Origin: Membranipora membranacea
Lineage: Eukaryota; Bryozoa; Gymnolaemata; Cheilostomatida; Membraniporidae
Length of the DNA: 64,000 nucleotides
Direction: 5' to 3'
Assembly (NCBI GenBank): GCA_914767715.1
Contig: OU612072.1
Span: 3,038,001 to 3,102,000, forward strand
Both the position numbers and the translations under genes were made by a program. Below are positions 38,001 through 49,859 of the stretch, in pieces (position 1 is the first letter of the stretch; each line of letters begins with the position of its first letter). Below the pieces are notes generated by a model. It saw only the letters and a program-made list of their open reading frames with translations, ran no database searches and was not told where the DNA came from.

Positions 38001-41000
38001 AGCTAACATACACTCAAATCTTCCTTGTTGGTTGTGCAGGGGGCGTAGCTCAGATCCCTGTAGTGGTACCGAGTGAACTGATTAAAATCAAGCTACAGAA
38101 TCAGCTGAGTGAGTATTTCCCCTGACTTTTCTCGATATACCTGCAAGGTATTCTATGGTAAGAATGGTAGTTTGCTGACTTGTTAGTTAAAGAGCATAAT
38201 TCACTGTAAGATCATCCCATGATACATAACATGTAGGGATGAACTTTGGCGATGTGATGATCATAAATTGTCATATGACTAATAAGTGTCCTTCACCGCT
38301 GCGCTGCGCTGCCCAGCACATTGACACCTCCTAAGTGATACGCCACACAAAGTAACACTTGATGCGCTACTTCGTGTAGTACTGTAGTATTTCCCTCTGC
38401 ACAGCGTCTCACTTTGCATAACGGAAATGTACCCTAGAGAGCTTTGTGCGTAATGTGTTTGTTTAGCTATTTTTACATAGTGAGTTGTGTTTATTTTGCT
38501 TTTCGAGTCACTAATAATATACCAACTGGAGAAGGAAGTTGTACCCTCTCTCTCATAATGAATTTGTTATAGGCCTTATTTTGTGCACAATTGAATTGGT
38601 ACAAAAAGACCGTTGGCTCAATGAATAACTTCTATCATGTCACTAAATATGGCTATAGGTGAGCAAATAGCTCAGACTGAACTTGTTGACTAATAACTAA
38701 TACTGTATTGTTTATTCTATGCTAAGTACGGAAATTAGTTATTGGTGATTAGCTGTTAGTCTGTTAGACTCGTCAAGTCAGCTGCCCAAGTCAGCTGCCC
38801 GCTGACGGCAGAGAGACGATCAGGTATTGATTTTAGTGTCATCACATTGACAGCTCAGTGAATATTCTATACTTATTAATGTAAATAGAACTGTAAGGCA
38901 GTGAAAGAGGAATGCTGATTTTTGATTTAAATCAGTTCTCTTGGGGATGGGTAACCTTAGTCCATTACAGCTAATGTTTCGTCTGTAGCAATTAAAGTAG
39001 AAGACAACACTGGCACCACTAAATGCGTATCAAGATACAATAAACCTTCACCAGTAGGCAACATACTTAACAATAGATATGCAAAGTATAAGCTTTGGAT
39101 CTGCACCACAGGGCAGTCAGAAGCCCCTCCACCGCATGGCTGCATTAAACTGAATTAAGTTGAGAAGCTGTTATAATCTCAAAGAGAATGCTGAATTGTT
39201 GTTATTAAAAGCAATAAGATTGGTCTTTTAGATGATTATGTAACTGAGATGACTGTTTATATATTAAGATTGACACAACAAAGGAAAACTGCCTCGATAC
39301 GAGAAACAAAATTCTTTTATACGTCAGTTTTTCCCAATAATATATTTACTTGGAGAGTACGGGTATTTGAGTTACTGAAACAAAATGGTGGAAGAGAGTC
39401 TGTAATTGTAATAATTAAAATTTTCAAGTTTAACATTTATTTATGACATCTTAATTTTGAAGGAGTGCATCATTACGCATCAAATATCAAAATATAACTT
39501 TTGTGGTTGTCTGCCACTTTAAAGGTAGATGAATGCTGAGTTTTGTTTTAAAGCTGTACTCTTGGTTTTTGGTTCGTTACAGCTTGGTGAATGTTCATGT
39601 TAGATCAAATGAATTGAAATGATTTCTGTAAAATATAATATATGATGTTGTATATTAAGGTGTACCTCTGTGTTAAGCCACCATCTGACAAATTATGCCA
39701 TGTTCAATTCTTACCATTTATCATCACAGTTCAATGTTGCCTGCAAATGGAGGTTTTCGTATGTATATCTATTTTAGCTAACCTTACTGGTGACCCGCTC
39801 ATATTCAATGTATTATATGTTTTGTAGTTACTGGTCAGAAGCTGTACAGCGGGCCGATAGACTGCACCCTCAAACTTTATAGGAAGTATGGATTCGCTCA
39901 CGGGTATTACCGAGGAATTTGGTCTACTATATACAGAGATATATACGCATGGGGATTCTATCTACTTGCCTTTGAGTGGATCAGGGTAGGCTACTCCTAA
40001 TGCTATAGTATATGAGTCTGATAGGTGCATATGGGCATATGACATGAAAATATCTGCAATTATTTTTTCCTCACTCACTATAGTTTTTGAAATGCTATCT
40101 ATAGCACCACCTTGGTGTACACAGATGGTGCTATAGTGATTGGTTGAGAAAAGATAACTAAGATCCTTATGTGTCATGTGATATAGCCAATCGTGGTGTC
40201 CGAGTCCCAGTTATCACATGTTTGATTTTCACTTCCTTACTGATAAGATAAAATGGGTGACACCCGTACTTTGGTGAAGTTAAAAGTTACACTGTGTGCA
40301 CCAGAGGATGCGAATTTAGCATAGTGCAGCGATAAATCAGATCTGCCCTACTGTGTATTCTGTATGGTTATATTCCTGAGCACAAGTGGCCTCATCAATA
40401 TCAGTTGTAAGAGTTTTACTGCTGTTTTTCAGAGATAATTTCGTGACCATTTATTCTTGCTAGAAAGTCCCTGAAGTCCCTTAAATTGTATCAGACTGAA
40501 GTTAAATGAACTACTAGGCGATTTTCCCACCTTCATATTATGTCTTTTTTATGTATTTTGAGAATTTCATACATGGGTAAAATACGCCTTTATGTACTGA
40601 CAATTGCAAGATATTTGGTTTCATCAACTCAACATCGTGTCAAGAACTGAAGCTCAAAATATCCACAGTATTGTTATGAATACATGCGACTAAACCTTAG
40701 TGTTTGGGTTTCATTACAGGATAAACTTTCAAACTATGGATGTCACTACATAGTCTCAGAGTTAATAGCTGGAGGGTTTGCAGGAGTAGCCGGCTGGGTG
40801 ACAGCCACCCCTTTTGATGTAGTAAAAAGCAGAATCCAGGCTAGCGAGGGGAAAGTTAAAATTGTACCAGTCATCAAGGAACTTTACAGAGAGGAGGGTG
40901 AGAGAAATATAATCATTCATATAATTTAAATCGATTTAAATATTCAAACAAATATTCAAAACTCAAATGTATTTTATTGTTGTATTGGTCGCTGTTTATC

Positions 41001-41469
41001 TTGCCCTAAGTCAACAAGACTAGCATTGTGTTACAGTTTTACTCCCTGTTCAATTTTAAAAGGTCCTGTGTTTTGAATAGCTGGCCACTGTGCATGTGAG
41101 CTCTCCCTTGGGTACTGTGTACTTTTGCCCAAAGGTGTACTACGAACTGTTTATTGACTGAGAAAAATATTTTGCAGTTATTTTAGCCCTGCCCTTGAGG
41201 GAAGAAAAATGTTACATCGGCCTGTCCAGCAGGATGTGGCCTGTGCAATGAACTCCCTCTTGGGAGTTCATTGACCTGTGATACGACCATTTTTACCCAA
41301 CATCACTGTCATGTAGACCGTTGATGATATATTCGTAGGTCTTAAAGCATTCACTAGAGGTATGGCCGTATCAGGACTGAGAGGCTTTCCCAGCAATGCT
41401 GTGACTTTGTTCGGTTTCGCCGAACTGATGAGGTGGTTTAATAGAGCAAACAAAGACTATTACGGATAA
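35026..41469 (+). CDS. Mitochondrial carrier, SLC25A45/47/48-like
   Basis: Eight exons, 35026-35119, 35401-35465, 35980-36042, 37522-37626, 37979-38108, 39828-39985, 40720-40897 and 41339-41469, splice in phase to 307 residues, the usual SLC25 length. The three carrier repeats are visible by their Px[DE]xx[KR] signatures: PFDTIK at 41-46, PSELIK at 140-145 and PFDVVK at 236-241. Each is followed by a Gln or basic-rich matrix segment (KIKLQNQ, KSRIQAS). GHPFDT with an LxQTQ-like follow-on is typical of the A45/A47/A48 amino-acid/carnitine-like branch; the substrate is not deducible. It should span the inner mitochondrial membrane with six helices and has no cleavable presequence. The second signature has Ser-Glu where Pro-x-Asp is commoner. 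Confidence 0.92.
40065..40155. repeat. Short hairpin repeat
   Basis: CTATAGCACCAC and its inverse GTGGTGCTATAG (one change) lie inside outer inverted arms TTTTCCTCA and TTGAGAAAA. A compact palindromic repeat in carrier intron 6. Confidence 0.55.
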
Positions 41470-41526
41470 TCGGAGAACTTAAGTAACTCAGGAAGAAACC
41501 TACACGCCCCTCCGCTGCCTCACACT

Positions 41527-41810
41527 AATACACAACCACCTATGTGCTCCTGGACCTCAGGCTAATACACAACCACCTATGTGCTCTTGGACCTCAGGCT
41601 AATACACAATCACCTATGTGCTCCTGTACCTCAGGCTAATACACATTCACCTCTGTGCTCCTGTACCTCAGGCTAATACACAATCACCTATGTGCTCCTG
41701 TACCTCAGGCTAATACACAATCACCTCTGTGCTCCTGTACCTCAGGCCAACACACAATCACCTCTGTGCTCAGGTGCCTCCCAATTATACACAAACAGCC
41801 ATGTGCTCGA
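41527..41810. repeat. 37 bp minisatellite
   Basis: About seven to eight units of AATACACAACCACCTATGTG plus CTCCTGGACCTCAGGCT, diverging towards the right. It starts 57 bases after the carrier stop codon and probably lies in its 3' UTR. Confidence 0.95.
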
Positions 41811-44800
41811 TACCTACATCACATTACTATATGAGGTGAGATCAGGAATACTTTATATCAGGTCATATTTATGTCAGCTTGTAATTGAGCCGATACATTT
41901 GGTGCTTTGTTAGTGTTTTTAATTTTGTCCCGGAACATAACTAAGAAGCCACATTATTGTACCATACTATTACAACTGGCTCCACCAATAGTATACTTAA
42001 ACTGCAACTTGGTTCTCTGCCCCAAACCTCCTTCTTTCAAGAAGGAGAAAACAACAAGTTTAAAAGTTATGTACACTTGTGACATAAGAAGGCAACTCCG
42101 ATGTTTCATTCTTGAATGACATTTCCTTTCAATATTACCTTTGTACGCACAAAAATTGTGATTGCGTCATGTCTGAGGAGTGGGATATAATATGCTGTGT
42201 TCATATGCAAGTTTAGTTAACTCGAAAACACGGTTGATTCCAGTTAGTTATATTACCTAAGTACTTGCATACCTGGTGAAATGTATCATTCCTACTCAGA
42301 AGAATTAGATTGTCTTCCTCTGTTCAAACCACCATTCCTATGTATCAAGGTTGCATTGCAGAAAATTTTGAATTGCAATACTGATAATTTCTCTCTAAAA
42401 GCCTGAATAATCTGACTTGAATTATCTTAACAAGCCACTGGTGATCATGCAAGCTTAGTGGGCTGTTAACTTAAGTTGCTAGTCAGTAGGAATTGCGCAT
42501 CAATCGCTTTGAAATTTTCAGTGAAGAGTAACATTTGTTCATTTACTCACTTTGATTATGTTTTGGGCACCTGTCCCTACAACACAATCTTAGATTTCAT
42601 AGCATACCTACAGTCCTTATACTTATACCCGTACACCTAAGAAATTTATCTTAATACTCACCTATTTTTCTCTATGTACACAATTGTTTCAAGTCGATTT
42701 AGTTTAGATTTAGTTTTTGGCTTTAATTTTTGTATGGATTAATTAGATGGTGGTTGACTTTTGATGTGTTCATTGGGAATTCAGCATTCTATTTTGGTGC
42801 TCTTTCCAATTTTTAATTGCATAATATTTTTTGACAACATTGTCCTCTATTCAAGGGACAATCATTTTTGTCTGCACAATCCAGCAAGCCCTGACTTCTA
42901 TTAAGTCTCATCGCATCATGTACATTGTGTCTTTTTTTTATTTTCTGTCACCTGACATTCTCGGTTCATGCTGTCTTCATTGCTCAATTACTTTTCTCTC
43001 TTCAGACCAAATACAACAATGTGACTACCCGAAATATATCATTTAAAAAACTGTTTAACAAACAAATGTCTATTAAAAATATGTCATATGTCATGCTAGA
43101 TTGATCTTTCACACCATTATACTTGAAATCTCATTATACTAGTTTGGTTGCAAAAATATGTGGATTGAGTTAGGAAGCAAATAATAGGGCACAAAATCAC
43201 TCAGAATTTTGTTAATTACAACCACAGAATACTTCTTTATGATCATAATCAAAAACCAAGTATGGTAGTACAGCTTGGCGCAGCTGTTGGGGTTTAGATA
43301 TTTAATTTTGTATTGGGGACGGGGAGTTTGGGACAACCTCCTTGTTGGAACAATGGAGCAAGGTCAATACTGGAGTTGTCCTCTTTTGAAGTATGGGTAA
43401 ACAACTCAACTCAAATTGATAACTTTGTTCTGGTCATTATAAACAGCTTCCAGCAAACAGGAGTGTCTGAAAATGTGGAGAATTCATGCGAGAGATTTTG
43501 CATACATTGTTGATTCGTCAATCATTAACATGGTGCTTCAAGAATTCATCTGCCTTCTAGTTTTTCTGTTCCTACTTTTGCCGTCATGTCTTTGACAATT
43601 AATGGAAAACATCCGCCCAGGATGATATTGTCTGCCAATTCTTCCTTGTTTACAAGAACAACATCTTTAAGGAAATCTGCTGGTGATGTATATTGCTCAA
43701 TGGTACCAGCATGCTACTTCAATACTACCAATGATACTGTATCATCTTTGCAGTTGAATCATCATTCGCCAATCGAGCAATTGTGATGCGTGTCTAAATT
43801 GAAAACATGCGGGACTGCCGCTAAAATAGTAATGATGACAGGGAAATTCATCATCCGATTACTAGTAAGAGTATTGGACTTTGGTCTGGTTGAGCTAATT
43901 TCCCTCACATCCTATCAAATATTATCTTGCTTCATTTCAGAGCGTTATTTGAGAAAAAACTAAAACTACCCTCAACATCCATGTTTGCGCTTTCGACGCC
44001 TGCTAAAAATGGAAATTGTATTGTCATTGTTATTTGTTTAGTCCAACACAATGCAAGGAGGCTCCAAGCCGCTGTGGGTCTCCTATTCAACAAGATCACA
44101 CACTTCAAAAAGGAATCAATTTTTTCTTTGTATGATTATGTGTTATTAGTTAATTACTATGTTTGCACGCTGCTTGTGCCATTATTTTACTATTTATTTA
44201 ATTGAACAATGGGTGTAAGTGGATTGAAAAGAACATTTCGATAATAGTTTTGAGTTTTTGTGATTCTCAAATTACCCCTTGGTTCCTCTGTTTATGTCTA
44301 AGTGTATAGTACCAATAATATGCCTAGTAACAGATAAATGGTACACTGATTTTCTCTATACGGCTGTTTACCCAACAAAAGAGCTGATATCTTTCTAGTT
44401 TAGGCCGCCAAGTTATTGACTGGAGTGCTTGAGTCTTACTTTATGCTTTGGAGTTGTTGATCAGTTCAACGCAAGTCAATCATCTACTAGATTTGTATCA
44501 AATCAGTTTTCATAAGAAAATTAGGAACAAATAAATGAGTTATAAAAGTAATGGAGAAGAGCATTTAGAGGAGACTATACAGTACTTAAATATAGTAGGG
44601 ATTAATCCTCAGATTGTACGACATCACAAATCAATGAATCTATTCACATTACAACATTACACTACCTGACTGTCTAATTATATCAACTGCCTTCCCATAG
44701 ATAAGAGACTTCTCTCCTGCTCTCTGCCTCTCTACTCTACCGATAGATAGATCATCTCACGACTCTACTCTACCTGTAGATGATCTACTCATCTCGGACT

Positions 44801-45029
44801 TATCATCAGCAGCTGAATGTATTTATTCTTACATGAGAACGGATTATCCTGCCAGATAAATAGGGCTTCAGCTCAATAAATCAGTCCAGGACAGCTTTTA
44901 GCACATAACGTCGACATACCTTACTAGACTACCTCTCATACTACAGATCAAGTGGATTAGTCAGTGAAGAGCACTGCTTGCTGTATATCAAAGATTTTCT
45001 CACGTCTTAAACAAACAGCAGTTGTTGTA

Positions 45030-45188
45030 AAACAACACAGTACACACACAGGTAGCTGAGAGAGCTGAGAGTGCTGTGAGCTCTGAGAGTGGTTTGTTTG
45101 AATTCGTATTTCAGAACGCTACTTTGCAGTAGGACGGCTTAACATCTACAATACAACAGGGTCAGCGAGAACTCACACTGCCACATCA
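45030..45188 (+). other. Possible non-coding first exon of the GPCR gene
   Basis: A GA-rich stretch ending in CCACATCAG followed by a good donor (gtatgc at 45189). It would pair with the acceptor ttatttcag before 49399 to give a spliced 5' UTR. The 5' border is unknown. Confidence 0.3.
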
Positions 45189-48002
45189 GGTATGCTTAAA
45201 AACTTTCTTACTTTTCTTAGCTGTTGTGGCAATAAATCAAGTCCTGGTATAGGAAGGCTAATATGGAAAAGCAATTTGATTTATGTATGTCTATTTAATA
45301 AAGACTATGAGGAGGCAGATGCGACTTCAAAACACGCCAGCAACTTTCATCTCATTTGAAAGAATAACCGTATGACATCAGAGCAGACCGTGTCTCAAAC
45401 CCCAGACAAGTTTGGATTATTTATTATATTATGTCTGAAAAGCTTCTCTCTGTATGCAGGGGTCAGCTGAGAGCATTACTTTCAGCTTCCTGCCCTGTAT
45501 TCTCTGGGGGGTTGATTGGGGGTGTCAATAAGTGTGATGGCTTGAGATGCACAATGCATGATCAGTGATGATGAAAAAAAGGTTTAACCTTGACAGGTGG
45601 CCACCTCCCCAGATGGTCATTCTATCCACAGTCTTAGGGAAGTCATCTAACGTGTGCTGAGATGAAGGCTGTCTGGTGTGCAGGGTTCTCTCTGTACCAG
45701 GTAACAGGATGTTACTAGGTATTTTTGTCGTGTTGCTCAAAATTGCACACACCTGTTTACCGTTGCCACTAATAGACTGATTTTTGGCAGTTGAGGGTAA
45801 TTTGGGCGTCAATATAACAGTAGAAACGTTATACCATTAAAATGATCACCACAGATAGCAGCCCTGTGTCGGATTAAATGAGCTGGAACTGGAGGTAGAT
45901 CATAATCGAACACATTCCAGACAGAAATCAACAAACACTGCGCATCAATTTTGTATGAATTTTGTTGATGAAATTGTATGTACATGTTAGACCTCGAAAT
46001 CTTATATTATAAACACATTGTTGGAGCTTTCATTTTTTGTACCCAGTGCTGTCTAAATATATCAGCGGCATGATGATTAGATTAATTTGCCAAAGCTACA
46101 AGTTTTTCACCAAACCAATTAAAGTACACAGTCAAGGCCGTTTCTACCATGAACTTATCGAGTATCCTACTCGTCATTCATCAAAATTTCCTAATGCTGG
46201 GTAACAGTGGGAAACCTTCGTTTTGGTTAGCTACATGGAAATGGGGCAAATATAAAGCCATATTTTCAAAATATTTAAAGTGCACACCATGGTTATTTCT
46301 GATTGCACAACTTTGTCCATGCTCCAATAATCTCTTAGTAAAGGCTTTGTAGTTCAGTGGGTTGTCAGACTCTTACATCTTGACATAATTATTTTGGCGC
46401 ATCTCGCCCTTATATTTATTTATAAATTCTGCACTGAGCAGCTTCCAGACATGGAGGTGATGGATTAAAGTTCACTGCTATCGTCCGCTTCGGAAATGTG
46501 AAACTTTGATCGTTGGTGTGTGTTACCTACTGACTGGCCACCAAACTACAAATTAGACTGATCGATTACAGAAATCAATTTTTGATTTGCAACTTGTTGT
46601 GTTGTCTGAACAGTCTTTCAGCGACTGGTAAATATTCACCAAACACTCGGTGCTTAATGCCGTACCTGTATCCATCTACGTAATGTAATATTGCACTCAA
46701 AAGTTACATGCGATGCCAACATGTGGTAATCTAACCAAACGTCGAGTTTAATTGCTGGGTAGCAAGTCTCTTGTACTCTGACAAAAGTAAGTTGGTTATA
46801 AAATCAGAGATAAACAGATACTGTAATTAAAGTATGGGTCTCTCATTATGTAATCAAAGTATGTGGAAGGTAGTTATATCCTCACCGAACAGATTGCGAA
46901 GACCAGAAGAGATCTTCAGCGCTTAAACAGGTGGATGACAACAATAGTAGGCCTAGCATTCGATCACTCAGAGATTGTTACTTAGGTTTGTACCTTTGAG
47001 GAGTTTCCGACGCACCATGCTCCGTGCTCCGGTAAACCAACAGGCATCTTAGTCACACCCAGGCAAGGCTTTGAAGTGAAAACCAACAAGTCATGCTTTA
47101 TGTGTATGGTTTTTAGCCAGGATTGAGTTGGTCAGGGAACCCATTTTGACAAGAGTGTTGTGCTTCTCCATCCTTTCTATGAAACTCGCCAACAAATTCC
47201 AGGTATCTTTGTCTAGCAACTCAATCGAGTGTCTAACACGCAATTTGACAGCCGATTGGACAAGATTGAGAGAAAAAACAGGAGAAAATTGCCAATTATG
47301 AGTATTTTCTTTGATTGTCGTATGGTGCCCTACTGTGTTGTGATGTAATGGCTTATCAGAATCTGATGCTGCTGGGCAAATCATCGGAATCACATACCAC
47401 TTAACAGCTCTGAATGATCACTCAACTCCTGTTTATTGCCAATCTGTTGGGTTGGTAATAATAGGACTGGACTGTATAATTATGAAACGATAGAATGGCA
47501 ATAAAGCTTATCTCTCATATTGAGGTTGAGGGCCTCATAGCTGATCGAATCTGGTCAGGCAGGAGGGTGATAGTCTTGGCTTTGTCGCATCAAGAATAAC
47601 ACCATTTTCTCTGGCCTCATCCCAAAGTGACAAAGAGTGAAATTTGAAGGTATAGAGAAGATAAGATTTTATGAAGATGCGATGTTGTCCCCTGTATTGG
47701 GGCATGGGTAAATGTTTGTCATTGTTTCTTTCATGATAAACATGCTTGATGATGATGTGTTTGTATCCTGTAAATCACAAAGATTTGCCATAATTCTTTA
47801 TATTTGATGCCCAAAGAATGATTAATTTACAAATAATAAAAAACTTAATGCTCAGCGTATCGATGAGTAGGTCATGAGGGACTCAAGGTTTGAAGATGAT
47901 TCTAAAAATGATGCACACTACTCAAATCTTAATTTTTATTTCATAAACTACAGTAGTGCATTGTACTCAAATCTAGCAGGTGATCTGAGACCATGCAATG
48001 AG

Positions 48003-48055
<53 letters not shown>

Positions 48056-48056
48056 G
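48003..48056. repeat. (TCA)n microsatellite
   Basis: About seventeen perfect units, which produce a spurious poly-Ser open frame. Confidence 0.98.
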
Positions 48057-48310
48057 AGCTGCACATATGGAGGCAAGGTGCAGAATGGCAATCATAGAGC
48101 ATTATTGTTGTTTAGCACTGTCACTGTTACCATGACATTAGGTAATAGACACCTGTTCTGCTTGTCAACACCTTGTCACAATTGTACAAATATTATCACC
48201 ATTTTTATATGGTGTTGATCTATCAACAACAAAAAACGAAGCCACACACGGTGATGATAGGGGTGTGATGTGGCTTCTGGGATTGATAAACTGATGCGCC
48301 TAGCAGTTGG

Positions 48311-48410
48311 CTGATCGGGAGATCCAAGATTGCCGACGCCGGCGGATTTTTTAAAGTTTCAGCTCGATCCCATGGGAACAGATGCAGTTTTCTAGAGCTT
48401 AAAATACACA
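48311..48410 (+). mobile_element. SINE family 4 tail fragment
   Basis: TTTTTTAAAGTTTCAGCTCG and CCATGGGAACAGATGCA match the body of the SINE at 22547-22702. The tRNA-like head is missing or too diverged to see. Confidence 0.45.
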
Positions 48411-49859
48411 TGTAAACACAGCTATAGTCGACACAATTTCTGAGCTGGGTTCATTTTTTATAGGAGTCTGGAAAACATCAATACTATCTTGGACACAACA
48501 ATTTTGTATCTTGAACTCTAGTTTGAAGTGGCACAAATTTAATCCAGTTAAACTGATGACATCCATAGTGCTCTTTGAAAAAATATAAAATCATGTTTTT
48601 ATTTATTCAAAAGTGTTTCTCTGTAATTATATAACCATTACGTTGCACTCGAATAGTGCACTATCAGTGTTGGGGCAATTATAACTTCAAACGGTCTGAA
48701 AGTCAGCAGATCTCATCAAAGAAACCTGCATTCCTGATTTCAGCAGCTGTATTTAGCGGGCGATTAGTATCTTTGGCAGCAGTGCCAATTTTGAACTGTG
48801 ACTTTGTGAGTCATGTGGCTAGCCCAGGTACCTTATGAAATCGTTTTTAACAGAAATTTTTTGGTGAGGTCAAGGAGTTGTTGTGGTAATATATATTGTT
48901 GGTCGAAAATATCACTGAGACATAAAAACCGGGTATGGAAAGTCAAAATGGTACCAGTGGTCCTCTAAGGTTGAATTAATGATCTATCCTTTGGAAAAAG
49001 GTGAAAGATGAGAGACAGGGGGGGGGGGGGGGAGAAAAGGGACAAGAGGGACGAGAGGGGAGGGCTCCAACAGGCCCCCTTTACCAGGCTCTGCAGTAGA
49101 ACAGGGATATTCATCAGTAGTTAACATGACCGGTAGTTCATAGTTCAGTGTAGTAGTTCATAGAGACCCGGTAGATAATGGTAATCCTCATTGGCAAAGT
49201 TATAAGAGCGTAATTAATTATTCCTCATTTATACCCTTATATACTTGATCCAATCCACTACTTACAGTTGCATGCACAAAATTGATGCGTCCAGCTTTTA
49301 AAGTATTGATATTTTGATTACTTGAACACAATTACAGTTCATTATACAGTATTAACATTATTCTCTAACCATTCTATGATATTTCTGTTTATTTCAGATT
49401 AACGCCAAAGACAAGGCCGCTCATTCATTCTCTTGGGACATAAATAGTACGATAATTTTATAAATAAAACTACTCAAGTGAAGAATAAATTCCTAGAGTT
49501 GGCAAATCAATCACAAACCCATATCCTGACCTTGAAGGAGATTGAATATCAGTAACTGACAAAACAGGAAATATGTATCACAAGCAGAAATAAATAACAA
49601 CATTGACACACTTTCTCCCTCGACTAGCCTGCCAGGTTTGTTGCTTCACACAAACAAGTCAGAGGCTGAAATGAGGATGTTCTAGTCTCGAACAAAACAT
49701 CTTCAGTGATTTGATTAATCACTAGCAGTTGGATAAAAACAAAGCAGTGTTTGTAACAGCATTACCCACAGAAGTTAAAGAGAGGACTGACTAGGAAGTT
49801 GCTATGTGAGCAGCAGGACAAGTGAACAGTAACACAGCTAGTAAAGAACCACCTGTGAC

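Larger units (their letters stand above)
41470..49859. other. Long intergenic region upstream of the GPCR gene
   Basis: Holds a 37 bp minisatellite (41527-41810), eroded coding-like stretches on the minus strand at 43315-43745 and 47091-47393, a (TCA)n run at 48003-48056, a SINE tail near 48340 and a G-run at 49019. A probable GPCR 5' UTR exon ends at 45188 and another starts at 49399. No complete additional gene was found. Confidence 0.5.

Noticed and set aside
43927-44205. 92-residue plus-strand frame
   Set aside because: AT-rich, ends in a poor hydrophobic tail, and has no splice sites or motif support.
47874-48218. 114-residue frame with poly-Ser
   Set aside because: The core is a TCA microsatellite and the flanks have no protein character.
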